A DNA stretch of 15,058 nt from contig CAZFYZ010000101.1 in the NCBI GenBank assembly GCA_964523735.1, forward strand, positions 1-15,058, read 5' to 3'. The notes under the pieces were generated by a model. It worked only from the letters and a program-made list of their open reading frames with translations, was not told the origin of the DNA and made no database searches. Positions 1-6,429 of the stretch are shown here, one piece after another (within the stretch, counting starts at the first letter, position 1; every line of letters begins with the position of its first letter). The translations under genes and the position numbers were made by a program. Source of the DNA: CAZFYZ01 sp964523735 (lineage in GTDB: Bacteria > Armatimonadota > UBA5829).

Positions 1-1083
1 AAGCCTCGGAGATACGCCGCCGAGATACTCACGCGTGTGTCGGTAGATCAGTTCAGCCATCAGCCGCGTCCGCACGAACGCAATCGTCTGCACCTGCTCC
101 TTGACGAGCGTGGACATCAGCTCGACGGCTTCCCAAAGCGAACTGCGCCTCTCGCCGCCAGCTGCAGCCGTTGTCTCGGGACGCCCTTGTCCCGAGACGC
201 CTGTTTCGGGACAAGGTGTCGCCGAAACAACGGAATACGCGTCAGCCGTTGTCTCGGGACAAGGCGTCGCCGAAACAACGCTCCTCAGGACCGGCGGGTT
301 CCAGAACACGAACTTCTTCGGCCCACGTGGGCTTCCGTCATTGTCCACTAGTTCCATCGGCACGCCCGTGATACCCTCCGCGTGGGCCTTGGGATTTGCG
401 ATCGTCGCCGAACAGCAGACAAATTGAGGCGAAGATCCATAGTGGGCGCAGATCCGCTTCAGCCGCCGCAGGACGTTGGCAAGGTGCGAGCCAAACACTC
501 CGCGATACGAGTGCACTTCGTCAAGCACCACATACTGCAGGTTGGCGAAGAACCTGTTCCAGCGCGCGTGCTGCGGCAGGATGCCCTGATGCAGCATATC
601 CGGGTTCGTGAGGATTACATTACCCTTGTCCCGGAGCTTTCGTCGCTCGGTCTGTGGAGTGTCGCCATCGTAGGCTCCTGCTTGGAACACGATCTCCGGA
701 TTTGCCTCGCTGAACTTGGTGATCGCCCGGAGCTGGTCCTGTGCCAGGGCCTTGGTCGGGTAGACATAGAGCGCTGTGGCAAGCGCGTCCTTCACGATGG
801 CATCGACCACGGGGACGTTATAGCAGAGGGTCTTGCCGCTGGCCGTGCCGGTCACAACTACAACACTTCGCCCACCTCTGATGTAGGTGATCGCGTCTAC
901 CTGGTGGCCGTAGAGGCGCTTGATCCCCATCACCTGCAGAGCTCGCGCTACGCGATCGTCCACGACGCCATCTGCCAGATCACCATACGACGCCTCCCGC
1001 TCCGGCATCTCGCGCACGTGCACGACCTGCCCGCCATAGTCCTTGCGCAGCTTCAGAATCTCAACGAATGCATTGATATCCAC
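1..1083 (-). CDS. DEAD/DEAH-box helicase, YprA/MrfA type (partial, 3' end outside window)
   Basis: Superfamily 2 ATP-dependent helicase; relatives such as Bacillus MrfA/YprA act in DNA repair and carry a C-terminal DUF1998 zinc domain that would lie beyond the window. The first 361 residues are visible. Q61 sits in a Q-like motif, GTASGKT (79-85) is Walker A, PTKALAQDQ (109-117) is motif Ia, DEVH (188-191) is motif II and SAT (225-227) is motif III. The second RecA domain begins near residue 315 (VQTIAFVRTR). Between the two RecA domains, residues 268-310 are a repetitive insert (VVSATPCPET twice) encoded by palindromic DNA repeats. The start is a GTG at 1083, the only plausible start after an in-frame TAG at 1105-1107; no good ribosome binding site precedes it. 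It begins 48 bp after the nucleosidase stop on the same strand, so co-transcription is likely. The family call is firm; the exact start is not. Confidence 0.88.
   Translation of the reverse strand, partial: MDINAFVEILKLRKDYGGQVVHVREMPEREASYGDLADGVVDDRVARALQVMGIKRLYGHQVDAITYIRGGRSVVVVTGTASGKTLCYNVPVVDAIVKDALATALYVYPTKALAQDQLRAITKFSEANPEIVFQAGAYDGDTPQTERRKLRDKGNVILTNPDMLHQGILPQHARWNRFFANLQYVVLDEVHSYRGVFGSHLANVLRRLKRICAHYGSSPQFVCCSATIANPKAHAEGITGVPMELVDNDGSPRGPKKFVFWNPPVLRSVVSATPCPETTADAYSVVSATPCPETGVSGQGRPETTAAAGGERRSSLWEAVELMSTLVKEQVQTIAFVRTRLMAELIYRHTREYLGGVSPRL
165..280. repeat. Cluster of short palindromic/direct repeats inside the helicase gene
   Basis: The 18-mer CAGCCGTTGTCTCGGGAC occurs at 165-182 and again, identical, at 243-260. 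A 22-base unit at 211-232 recurs at 259-280 with one mismatch. GTCTCGGGAC (173-182) and GTCCCGAGAC (189-198) form a perfect 10-bp inverted repeat with a 6-base loop. TGTTTCGG (202-209) pairs with CCGAAACA (222-229), and the arms at 248-258 and 270-280 pair with one G-T. The whole block keeps the helicase frame open. This resembles in-frame palindromic elements known from Rickettsia (RPEs) in style, not in sequence. Confidence 0.8.
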
Positions 1084-1131
1084 GAGGATGATTTCGACAC
1101 GGGGCTATGATGAACCTGCGGAGTCGGCAGT

Positions 1132-1887
1132 TCAGCGCTGGCGAACAAGTCTCAGCATCAGCATGCCGAGCGCATCGCCGAGGTTGCGAGCTGCGAGCAT
1201 CGACTGCCTGCGCAGTCTGATGAACAACGGCCAGAGTTGTGGCACCTGCAGCGCGATGGAGGCCCTACGGAGTCCGCTGCTGACGGCAAGCTCGTCAACC
1301 TCTGCGGGCAGATCTTGACCTGCCGTATCAGTGATGCAGCGAATGCACGCAAACGGCACCCGCGCCTTCTCACAGACCCGAGCGGCGGCGTGGGATTCCA
1401 TGTCCGTCGCCAACGCTCCCGTCATCTCCCGTGCGGACTTCTTCTCCGCCGCCGTTCTGACCGCCGTGTCCGATGTAACCAGATCGCCGCGCAACACCTG
1501 ATAGCCGAACATGCCTCCTTCGGGAAGGGAGGCAGACAAGGCGAAGTCACACTCTATGGGCTCGGCCAGGTCCCATCGAGTCGATACACGTTCTGCGACG
1601 ATGATGTCACCTACTTGTATCGTAGGGTCGAGCCCGCCCGCGAATCCCGCGCAGATAACTTCCTGCGCCCCCTGAAACAGAAGTTGGGTCGTGCCCGCGA
1701 CACAGTTGTCCGCCCCGACTCCGCCGACGACTGCCGTGACTTCCAGTTGTCCGGATCGCCAGCGCACGGCACCTTCCTGGAGGTATACGGGCGTGCGCGT
1801 TTCGCTGAGCATTCGAAGGAGCCCTTCCAGCTCATCGCGAAGCGCGAACACTATGCCGATTCTTCTTACGCCGACTCTGTCGGGCAT
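1132..1887 (-). CDS. MTA/SAH nucleosidase-like protein (PNP_UDP_1 phosphorylase superfamily)
   Basis: Cytoplasmic enzyme of the nucleoside phosphorylase/nucleosidase fold. Family members cleave the N-glycosidic bond of methylthioadenosine, S-adenosylhomocysteine or related nucleosides; HpnG-type members act on adenosylhopane. In 251 residues I see the N-terminal IGIVFALRDEL strand with an acid at E19, the GFAGGLDP glycine loop (81-88), TDMESHAAARVC (161-172) with the family purine/ribose-binding Met-Glu, and CITDTAG with D187. E19, E164 and D187 line up with the three catalytic acids of MTA/SAH nucleosidase. The C-terminal ~40 residues are basic and extend past the usual core. ATG at 1887 is preceded by a G-rich stretch (GGGGGA). 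It is divergent from the glycosylase gene and lies upstream of the helicase on the same strand. The exact substrate cannot be told; no hopanoid genes are nearby. Confidence 0.82.
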   Translation of the reverse strand: MPDRVGVRRIGIVFALRDELEGLLRMLSETRTPVYLQEGAVRWRSGQLEVTAVVGGVGADNCVAGTTQLLFQGAQEVICAGFAGGLDPTIQVGDIIVAERVSTRWDLAEPIECDFALSASLPEGGMFGYQVLRGDLVTSDTAVRTAAEKKSAREMTGALATDMESHAAARVCEKARVPFACIRCITDTAGQDLPAEVDELAVSSGLRRASIALQVPQLWPLFIRLRRQSMLAARNLGDALGMLMLRLVRQR

Positions 1888-1911
1888 GCCGCTCTATCCC
1901 CCGTACCTAAC

Positions 1912-1933
1912 GGTATACCCACGCAGCGTGGTA
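1912..1933. promoter_or_regulatory. Palindromic site in the divergent nucleosidase/glycosylase intergenic region
   Basis: A perfect 8-bp palindrome GGTATACC (1912-1919) abuts a perfect inverted repeat CCACGC-A-GCGTGG (1919-1931). The second can be extended to 1933 with one bulged base. It lies in the 90-bp gap between the divergent genes, where a shared operator would be expected. No factor is recognised, and in GC-rich DNA it could be chance. Confidence 0.35.
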
Positions 1934-1977
1934 CAATGCTCGGCCGTCTGTTGTGCTCGGGTATAATGTGAGGAGAT

Positions 1978-2586
1978 ATGAACAAGCAAGAAGCCATCGA
2001 TGCCTTGCGGCGCGACGCCGCTACACTCGCGGAGTCAGTCTGCCCGGGTACTCGCGCAGTCCCCGGCGAGGGTGACCTTAACGCCAAGCTGATGCTGATC
2101 GGCGAGGCCCCCGGCGCCGAGGAGGAGCGGCTGGGGAGGCCGTTCGTCGGGCCAGCAGGCAGATTCCTTGGCGAGGAGCTTGCCCGCGCCAGAATCGACC
2201 GTTCAAGCATCTACATCACCGCCACAGTCCGATGCCGCCCGACATCACCCGGAGCAAGAGGGCCACGCAATCGAGCGCCCAATCGCGAGGAGATCCAGGC
2301 CTGGTCATCGCACCTGCTGCGCGAGATCGAGATCATTTCTCCAACGGTGATCCTTTGCCTCGGCCTTGTTGCCGCGCGGGCAGTTGTCGGGCCTGAGTTC
2401 CAGATGTCATCCGATCGCGGTCTGTGGTTCGATCGATCGCCCGGTACGCGTGTCCTTGCCACTTACCATCCTGCATATGTGCGCAGGTTCGGCGTATTCT
2501 CTAATACGCTGGAGTCGTTCCGGAGAGACCTCGAGAAAGCCCTTCGGGAGTCGCAGAAGACTTGCACTCCAGCGACTAATCGGTAA
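1978..2586 (+). CDS. Uracil-DNA glycosylase family protein (family 4-like, degenerate Fe-S cysteines)
   Basis: Base-excision-repair glycosylase fold of the UDG superfamily, 202 aa, the usual family-4 length. Motif 1 is GEAPGAEEERLGRPFVG (42-58), the DNA-facing family-4 loop. A CRP strand (86-88) is followed by an NR-containing segment, and YHPAY (163-167) is the HPxx motif. Family-4 enzymes normally bind a 4Fe-4S cluster through four cysteines. Here the N-terminal CxxC is reduced to C22, C86 is kept, and the last ligand position appears to be W109 in EIQAWSSHLL. The usual Asn of the TNVVKCRP segment is Ala82. The protein may therefore be cluster-free or act differently. ATG at 1978 has AGGAG 3 bases upstream of the final GAT, close to the start. 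Rex follows 60 bp downstream on the same strand. Confidence 0.85.
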   Translation: MNKQEAIDALRRDAATLAESVCPGTRAVPGEGDLNAKLMLIGEAPGAEEERLGRPFVGPAGRFLGEELARARIDRSSIYITATVRCRPTSPGARGPRNRAPNREEIQAWSSHLLREIEIISPTVILCLGLVAARAVVGPEFQMSSDRGLWFDRSPGTRVLATYHPAYVRRFGVFSNTLESFRRDLEKALRESQKTCTPATNR

Positions 2587-2601
2587 CATCGCTCTCACAG
2601 C

Positions 2602-2630
2602 TTGCTAGCGTATCGTGCCTCTGCTATACT
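2602..2630 (+). promoter_or_regulatory. Probable sigma70-type promoter of rex
   Basis: TTGCTA (2602-2607) and TATACT (2625-2630) are separated by exactly 17 bases. The predicted transcription start near 2637 falls at the Shine-Dalgarno GAGGAG (2637-2642), so the leader would be only about 10 nt. The match is good, the geometry unusual. Confidence 0.5.
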
Positions 2631-2646
2631 TCATCCGAGGAGCACG

Positions 2647-3270
2647 ATGCCTAACCACACCAAAGTCCCCATGCCCGCCCTGGAGCGGCTTGCCACGTAC
2701 CTCACCGTGCTTACCGGACTCAAGGCAGCGGATGTTGAGACCGTCTCTTCGGCGGATATTGAATCCCGCACCGGGCTAAACGCCGCGCAGTTCCGCAAGG
2801 ACCTGAGCTACTTCGGCGAGTTCGGCAGGCCGGGCGTCGGCTACAACGTAGCGGATCTGCACGATCGCATCAGCACGATCCTCAAGCTCGACAAGGTTCA
2901 GCCCGTGCTGCTCGTGGGGGCGGGAAACCTGGGCTCAGCCCTTGCGGGCTACCCCCCACTGCGGGCGGAGAACTTTCATATCGTGGCCGCGTTCGACAAC
3001 AACCCTGCAAAGATCGGCCGTCGCGCTTGGAACCTGACGATCATGGACGTCAGCACGCTTGTCGACGAGAATGCTCGCCTGGGCGCAAGGATGGGGATTA
3101 TCGCGGTCCCGGCGCAAGCGGCGCAGGAGGTCGCGGATAGGCTCGTTGAGGCGAGGGTCACCACCATCCTGAACTTTGCCCCGACTGTCCTGAAACTCCC
3201 GCGAGAGATCACCGTCCGCAACGTTGATTTTGTTCAGGAACTGGCGGTGCTGGCATTCCACCTGCCCTAG
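2647..3270 (+). CDS. rex: Redox-sensing transcriptional repressor Rex
   Basis: Rex is a homodimeric repressor that senses the NADH/NAD+ ratio and controls fermentation and respiration genes. In 207 residues there is an N-terminal winged helix including LNAAQFRKDLSYFGEFG, the DNA-recognition helix signature of the family. A Rossmann domain follows with VGAGNLGSAL as the dinucleotide-binding loop and the acidic end AAFDNNP of the second strand. The terminal VDFVQELAVLAFHL helix is domain-swapped in known Rex dimers. I chose ATG 2647 because GAGGAG lies 5 bases upstream and the family starts here; an in-frame upstream ATG at 2602 would overlap the promoter. Its stop codon overlaps that of the convergent cytochrome gene. 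No consensus Rex operator (TTGTGAA-N4-TTCACAA) was found in its promoter or elsewhere in the window. Confidence 0.95.
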   Translation: MPNHTKVPMPALERLATYLTVLTGLKAADVETVSSADIESRTGLNAAQFRKDLSYFGEFGRPGVGYNVADLHDRISTILKLDKVQPVLLVGAGNLGSALAGYPPLRAENFHIVAAFDNNPAKIGRRAWNLTIMDVSTLVDENARLGARMGIIAVPAQAAQEVADRLVEARVTTILNFAPTVLKLPREITVRNVDFVQELAVLAFHLP

Positions 3271-3845
3271 TCGGTGCCCTCCGTTTTGCCACTGTCCTCT
3301 GCTTTTGGCGATTTGCCTTCTTGCTCAGACGATGCGGATAGCTTGCTATACTCCGCGGGGCTCATAGAGGGCAGCTTGTGCGTGAACGCTACAACAGACC
3401 AGATCTCATTGTCCGAGAGTTCTTTTCGCCACGCGGGCATGCCGGTCATCCTGATGCCGTACTTGGTGATCCAGAAGAGCTCATTTGGCTTCCATTCGTC
3501 TGCTTCCTTCGCTAGCTCGGGAGGTTCGGGGTTCATTGCTCTCACGATCGGGAAGATGGGGATTCCCGGCCCACCGTGGCACCCAACACATCCCTCATTG
3601 TAGTGCCGCGCTCCTTTGGTGACCTCGGCTCCATCGTCCAGGTCCGACGGTGCCTTGATACCTCTGGCGTGGTTCTTGACAGATCGATCTGTAGTCGTGC
3701 TCAGTAACCATTCCACTGCAGGACTGTCGGGGTAGGTAGCTGCCACGTTGTACCGGCCCGAGAAGACGAGTGCTAGACCCACGATTGCTCCGATCACAAC
3801 AAGAACAATAAGTGCCAGAACCAGGCGGACAAACGCCCTGATCAT
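3267..3845 (-). CDS. Membrane-anchored class I cytochrome c
   Basis: Single-haem electron carrier tethered to the outer face of the cytoplasmic membrane. The 192 residues comprise an N-terminal hydrophobic anchor (about 5-28), a haem-binding CVGCH (86-90) and a likely axial methionine M136 in TGMPAW, typical of cytochrome c/cbb3-type domains. A hydrophilic, charged C-terminal tail (about 165-192) follows. The start is ATG at 3845 with AGG-TCCC upstream, right next to the assembly gap at 3855. It is the last gene of the minus-strand run after the hydroxyacid dehydrogenase. A continuous frame through the Ns makes it look fused to that dehydrogenase; the internal start, the signal-anchor and the probable stop of the dehydrogenase argue for two genes. 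Redox partner unknown. Its stop codon shares CTAG with rex. Confidence 0.88.
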   Translation of the reverse strand: MIRAFVRLVLALIVLVVIGAIVGLALVFSGRYNVAATYPDSPAVEWLLSTTTDRSVKNHARGIKAPSDLDDGAEVTKGARHYNEGCVGCHGGPGIPIFPIVRAMNPEPPELAKEADEWKPNELFWITKYGIRMTGMPAWRKELSDNEIWSVVAFTHKLPSMSPAEYSKLSASSEQEGKSPKAEDSGKTEGTD

Positions 3846-3854
3846 GTGGGACCT

Positions 3855-3864
3855 NNNNNNNNNN
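3855..3864. other. Assembly gap (10 N)
   Basis: Ten undetermined bases lie between the dehydrogenase and cytochrome c genes. The length is probably a placeholder. The last known codon bases of the dehydrogenase are TG followed by N, consistent with a TGA stop at the gap edge. Confidence 0.98.
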
Positions 3865-4838
3865 CAGTAACCTCTGTCGCGCTGGTACACATTAACCATT
3901 TCAGTGCCTGTTAGAAACGCGTGGAGGTTCCGCCTGAAGATCGCGGCTGCGCTCTCACTGTATCCAGCGTGCGAACCGCCGGTGTGGGGGGTGATGATCG
4001 TGTTTGGCAAGTGCCAGATGGGGCTGTCGGGAGGCAGGGGTTCTTGAGGAAAGACGTCGAGCGCGGCGCCTCGGAGTTTCCCTGACCCGAGCGCCTCGCC
4101 AAGGGCATCGTGATCGACCATCGCCCCTCGCGCGACATTTACCAGGCACGCCCCGTCCTTCATCCTGGCGATCTCGTCCGGTCCGATCAGCGCCTTCGTC
4201 TCGCCCGTCAGCGGAATCACCAGAACCAGGTAGTCTGACTCGGTCAGCACTCTGTCCAACCCCTCGGGCGGCAGGATTTCGTCAACGTTGGGCAGCGTGC
4301 CATCGATCCTGCGCTTGGTGCCGATCACTCGCATCTCAAACGCCTTGCAGAGCCGCGCGATGTTGAGGCCGATCTTGCCCATGCCGACGATCCCGACGGT
4401 CTTGCCTGCTATCTCGTCAGCCGTCGTCGCGATCTCGGCACGATCATACCGGTACTCGGCCTGCAGCTTCGCCGACAGATCGAAGCGTCGAGCCAGCGCG
4501 AGAATCATCGCCAGCACGTGTTCGGCGACCACCCGCGTGTGAATGCCGCTGAGGGTAGTGAGGATGACATCGCTTGCGAGGAGTTCTGGGAATATCGTGT
4601 GGTCGATCCCGGCGCTGCCGAACTGAATCCACTTGAGCTGCTTTGCGCAGGCAAACACCTTCGGCGTTATCCGCCAGCCAATCATTACGTCGGCGTCAAC
4701 GATCTCCCGCTTGATCGAGTCCAGATCCTCACAGATGACAAGCTCGTGCCCGGCCAGGAAATCTCGGCACTCGCGGATGTACCTATCCACGATCTCTCGA
4801 GATTCCAGGTGATGCGCCATCCAAGCCACGAACTTCAT
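3864..4838 (-). CDS. D-isomer-specific 2-hydroxyacid dehydrogenase (stop codon enters assembly gap)
   Basis: NAD(P)-dependent oxidoreductase that interconverts a D-2-hydroxy acid and a 2-keto acid in the cytoplasm. Of 324 residues, the catalytic domain spans about 1-100 and 290-324, and the nucleotide-binding domain lies between. GMGKIG (152-157) is the Rossmann glycine loop. The catalytic Arg is R237 (NVARGAMVD), Glu is E266 (FPQEPLP) and His is H285 (PHTGGSH), the full relay of the family. The ending DRGY then TG-N fits the usual C-terminus of these enzymes followed by TGA. ATG 4838 lies 6 bp after the acetyltransferase stop, so translational coupling is likely. The substrate (glycerate, lactate, phosphoglycerate, etc.) cannot be assigned. 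The GNAT gene upstream and the cytochrome downstream do not form a recognised pathway. Confidence 0.9.
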
Positions 4839-4844
4839 GTCAAC

Positions 4845-5399
4845 CTACCAATCCCGACCCTGAAGGTCGATATCACCGCTGGGGAACGCCTCACCCACAA
4901 GGTCCTTAGTCATCGCAATGTTCTTCGCAGTGAGCGGGACCTTCTTGCCATCGGCGTCTTCCATCACGACGTTTGCATGCGTAGTTTTCCACCCCAATCC
5001 GGCGTAGAACCTCTCCAACTCCGGTACACAGAAGAGCAGCCCGAACCTGCCCCCTCGCCTGGCCGCTTCCTCCATCGCCACTGACTCCAGCCTGTGCGAA
5101 AGCCCGGTCCCCCGCATTTGTGCGTCCACCGCAAGGCTCTGAATCCCCGCGATCTTGACGACCCGATCCCCGCTCCGAATGTCCCGGAACACTATCCCGA
5201 TGTGTCCCAATGCATCGTACTCCGGCCTATACGCGACAGTGAACTCAGGTGCCACGCCGTTCCACGCCCGCCGCGCGCTGAACTTCGAGACATCCGCCTC
5301 AAACGCCCGACACAGCAGTGCCCGTATTGCCTGATCCAGGCTGGAAGTCATATCCGATTCATCGACCAACATCAGGTCGAAGCTGCGTTCCTCTTGCAT
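4845..5399 (-). CDS. GNAT-family N-acyltransferase, NodA/AAC(2')-like
   Basis: Acyl-CoA-dependent N-acyltransferase of the GNAT fold, 184 aa. The segment SARRAWNGVAPEFTV (41-55), the H66 strand, the IAGIQSLAV strand (83-91) and QMRGTGLSHRL (94-104, the CoA pyrophosphate loop) follow the order seen in NodA and aminoglycoside 2'-N-acetyltransferases. FYAGLGW (131-137) is the usual late GNAT motif. The acidic/aromatic C-terminus ending RDW also recalls AAC(2'). The start at 5399 is supported by AGAGGGGG upstream. It lies 25 bp after the enzyme I-like gene and 6 bp before the dehydrogenase. The acceptor is unknown; antibiotic resistance should not be assumed from the fold. Confidence 0.8.
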   Translation of the reverse strand: MQEERSFDLMLVDESDMTSSLDQAIRALLCRAFEADVSKFSARRAWNGVAPEFTVAYRPEYDALGHIGIVFRDIRSGDRVVKIAGIQSLAVDAQMRGTGLSHRLESVAMEEAARRGGRFGLLFCVPELERFYAGLGWKTTHANVVMEDADGKKVPLTAKNIAMTKDLVGEAFPSGDIDLQGRDW

Positions 5400-5424
5400 C
5401 CGTTCCCCCTCTGACAGCTTCGCT

Positions 5425-6363
5425 CTACTCCTCTATCTCCTCGGCCATCGCGCGGATAGTGTTCTTCGCCACCGATACCAGCTTTGGGCTGACGGCGACG
5501 GCCCTCGCGCCCTGTTCGATCAGGGAGATGATATCATCCACGTTCGAGCCGAGCATTACGATTACTCCCTCTCCGTCATGCTGCGTCCCGGGTTCGGCTG
5601 TCGCCGCGAAGACTGGCCACTGGTGACTCTTGCGCGGCTCTGGTCCGTCTACTGCCCCGAGGACCGTCACCTGGCCCGGGACAGAGAACTCCTCGATGGC
5701 TCGCGCAAGCTCCTCTGAAGCAGCCTCAGCCAGTATCACGATCGGCTTACCCGCGGCCACTCGCAGCAGGGCAGACGGCGTAACCGATAAATCGGCGATA
5801 TCCGTGAGCACTCCGTCGGCTCCCTGGCTCAGCGCGATCGCAAGCGAGGCCTCATCGTGGACAATGCCCAGCACATTGACGATCTCGCCCTCAGGTGTCC
5901 GCGCCGGAAGGTGCTCTGCGGCGATATATACGACGTGTTCGTGGATAGCGCGCTCTTCCATCTCCTGGTAACGGAGGATCGTCTCCAGGTCGGGGTCGAT
6001 GTAGACCACACCTTCGTCACCGTCTACGATCAGCACATCGCCCTCGGAGATCGACCTGATCAGGTCTGTGCAGCCGATCACGCAGGGGACCTTGGGCTCA
6101 AGCCCGGGCAACTCATCCGGTGACTCAATGGCGATTCCCACGGTGTTAATGCCCGGGAGCTTAAGGCTCATTCCCAGGGCAAGCGTATCGGAGGCGACAA
6201 CCGCGTCCGGATGCTCCCTCGGCGGAAGCATCGCCCGAAGCGCCCTCACGCCTTCCATCAGCAGGTCCGGGGATACACCACCCATCCCTTGCTTTGCGTC
6301 AACAACAGCCGCCGTCGCTATCCCGACGCCTGACTTCAGTGACTTGCCTTCAATAGTGACCAT
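5425..6363 (-). CDS. Degenerate PTS enzyme I-like / PEP-utilising mobile-domain protein
   Basis: The 312 residues resemble a shrunken phosphoenolpyruvate-protein phosphotransferase (enzyme I, normally ~570 aa). Residues 8-22 match the enzyme I N-terminus (GVGIATAAVV). Residues 88-125 (VPCVIGCTDLIRSISEGD, then VDGDEGVVYIDPD) match the swivelling PEP-utiliser domain. Residues 160-190 and 268-308 match strands of the C-terminal barrel, including the SPK/SxxR end. The GGxTSH-type loop carrying the phospho-histidine is replaced by ESPDELPGL (80-88), so phosphotransfer by the usual route looks impossible. Most of the barrel is also missing. Weak ribosome site; ATG at 6363. It heads the acetyltransferase-dehydrogenase-cytochrome run. 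A regulatory or metabolite-binding role is possible, but no function is known to me. Confidence 0.65.
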   Translation of the reverse strand: MVTIEGKSLKSGVGIATAAVVDAKQGMGGVSPDLLMEGVRALRAMLPPREHPDAVVASDTLALGMSLKLPGINTVGIAIESPDELPGLEPKVPCVIGCTDLIRSISEGDVLIVDGDEGVVYIDPDLETILRYQEMEERAIHEHVVYIAAEHLPARTPEGEIVNVLGIVHDEASLAIALSQGADGVLTDIADLSVTPSALLRVAAGKPIVILAEAASEELARAIEEFSVPGQVTVLGAVDGPEPRKSHQWPVFAATAEPGTQHDGEGVIVMLGSNVDDIISLIEQGARAVAVSPKLVSVAKNTIRAMAEEIEE

Positions 6364-6385
6364 AGCTCATCCGCGAGAAAGACTG

Positions 6386-6414
6386 TAGGGGCTGCAGGAC
6401 TTGCCGAGCCCCAG
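6386..6414 (-). terminator. Weak terminator-like hairpin between acidic protein and enzyme I-like gene
   Basis: GGGGCT (6388-6393) pairs with AGCCCC (6407-6412), with a 13-base loop. On the minus strand it is followed by TACAGTCTTTC, a poor U-tract. It may attenuate read-through from the acidic gene, but it is weak. Confidence 0.3.
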
Positions 6415-6429
6415 ATGTGTCTTAGCGGA

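Noticed and set aside
165..280. CRISPR-like array in the helicase gene
   Set aside because: Units overlap, spacers are absent or unequal, and the block is in frame within a gene.
382..1110. Long plus-strand open frame opposite the helicase
   Set aside because: Its translation has no family features, and the minus strand carries clear helicase motifs. It is a mirror frame.
1951..1967. TTGTGC plus TATAAT as a full promoter of the glycosylase gene
   Set aside because: The two boxes are only 5 bases apart and no -35 lies at 16-18 bases; only the -10 is convincing.
1237..1971. Plus-strand open frame of 244 codons opposite the nucleosidase
   Set aside because: The minus strand encodes a well-supported nucleosidase with all catalytic acids; the plus frame is compositional.
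3267..4838. A single 523-residue dehydrogenase-cytochrome fusion protein
   Set aside because: The frame runs through ten Ns; internal start, membrane anchor and probable stop show two genes.
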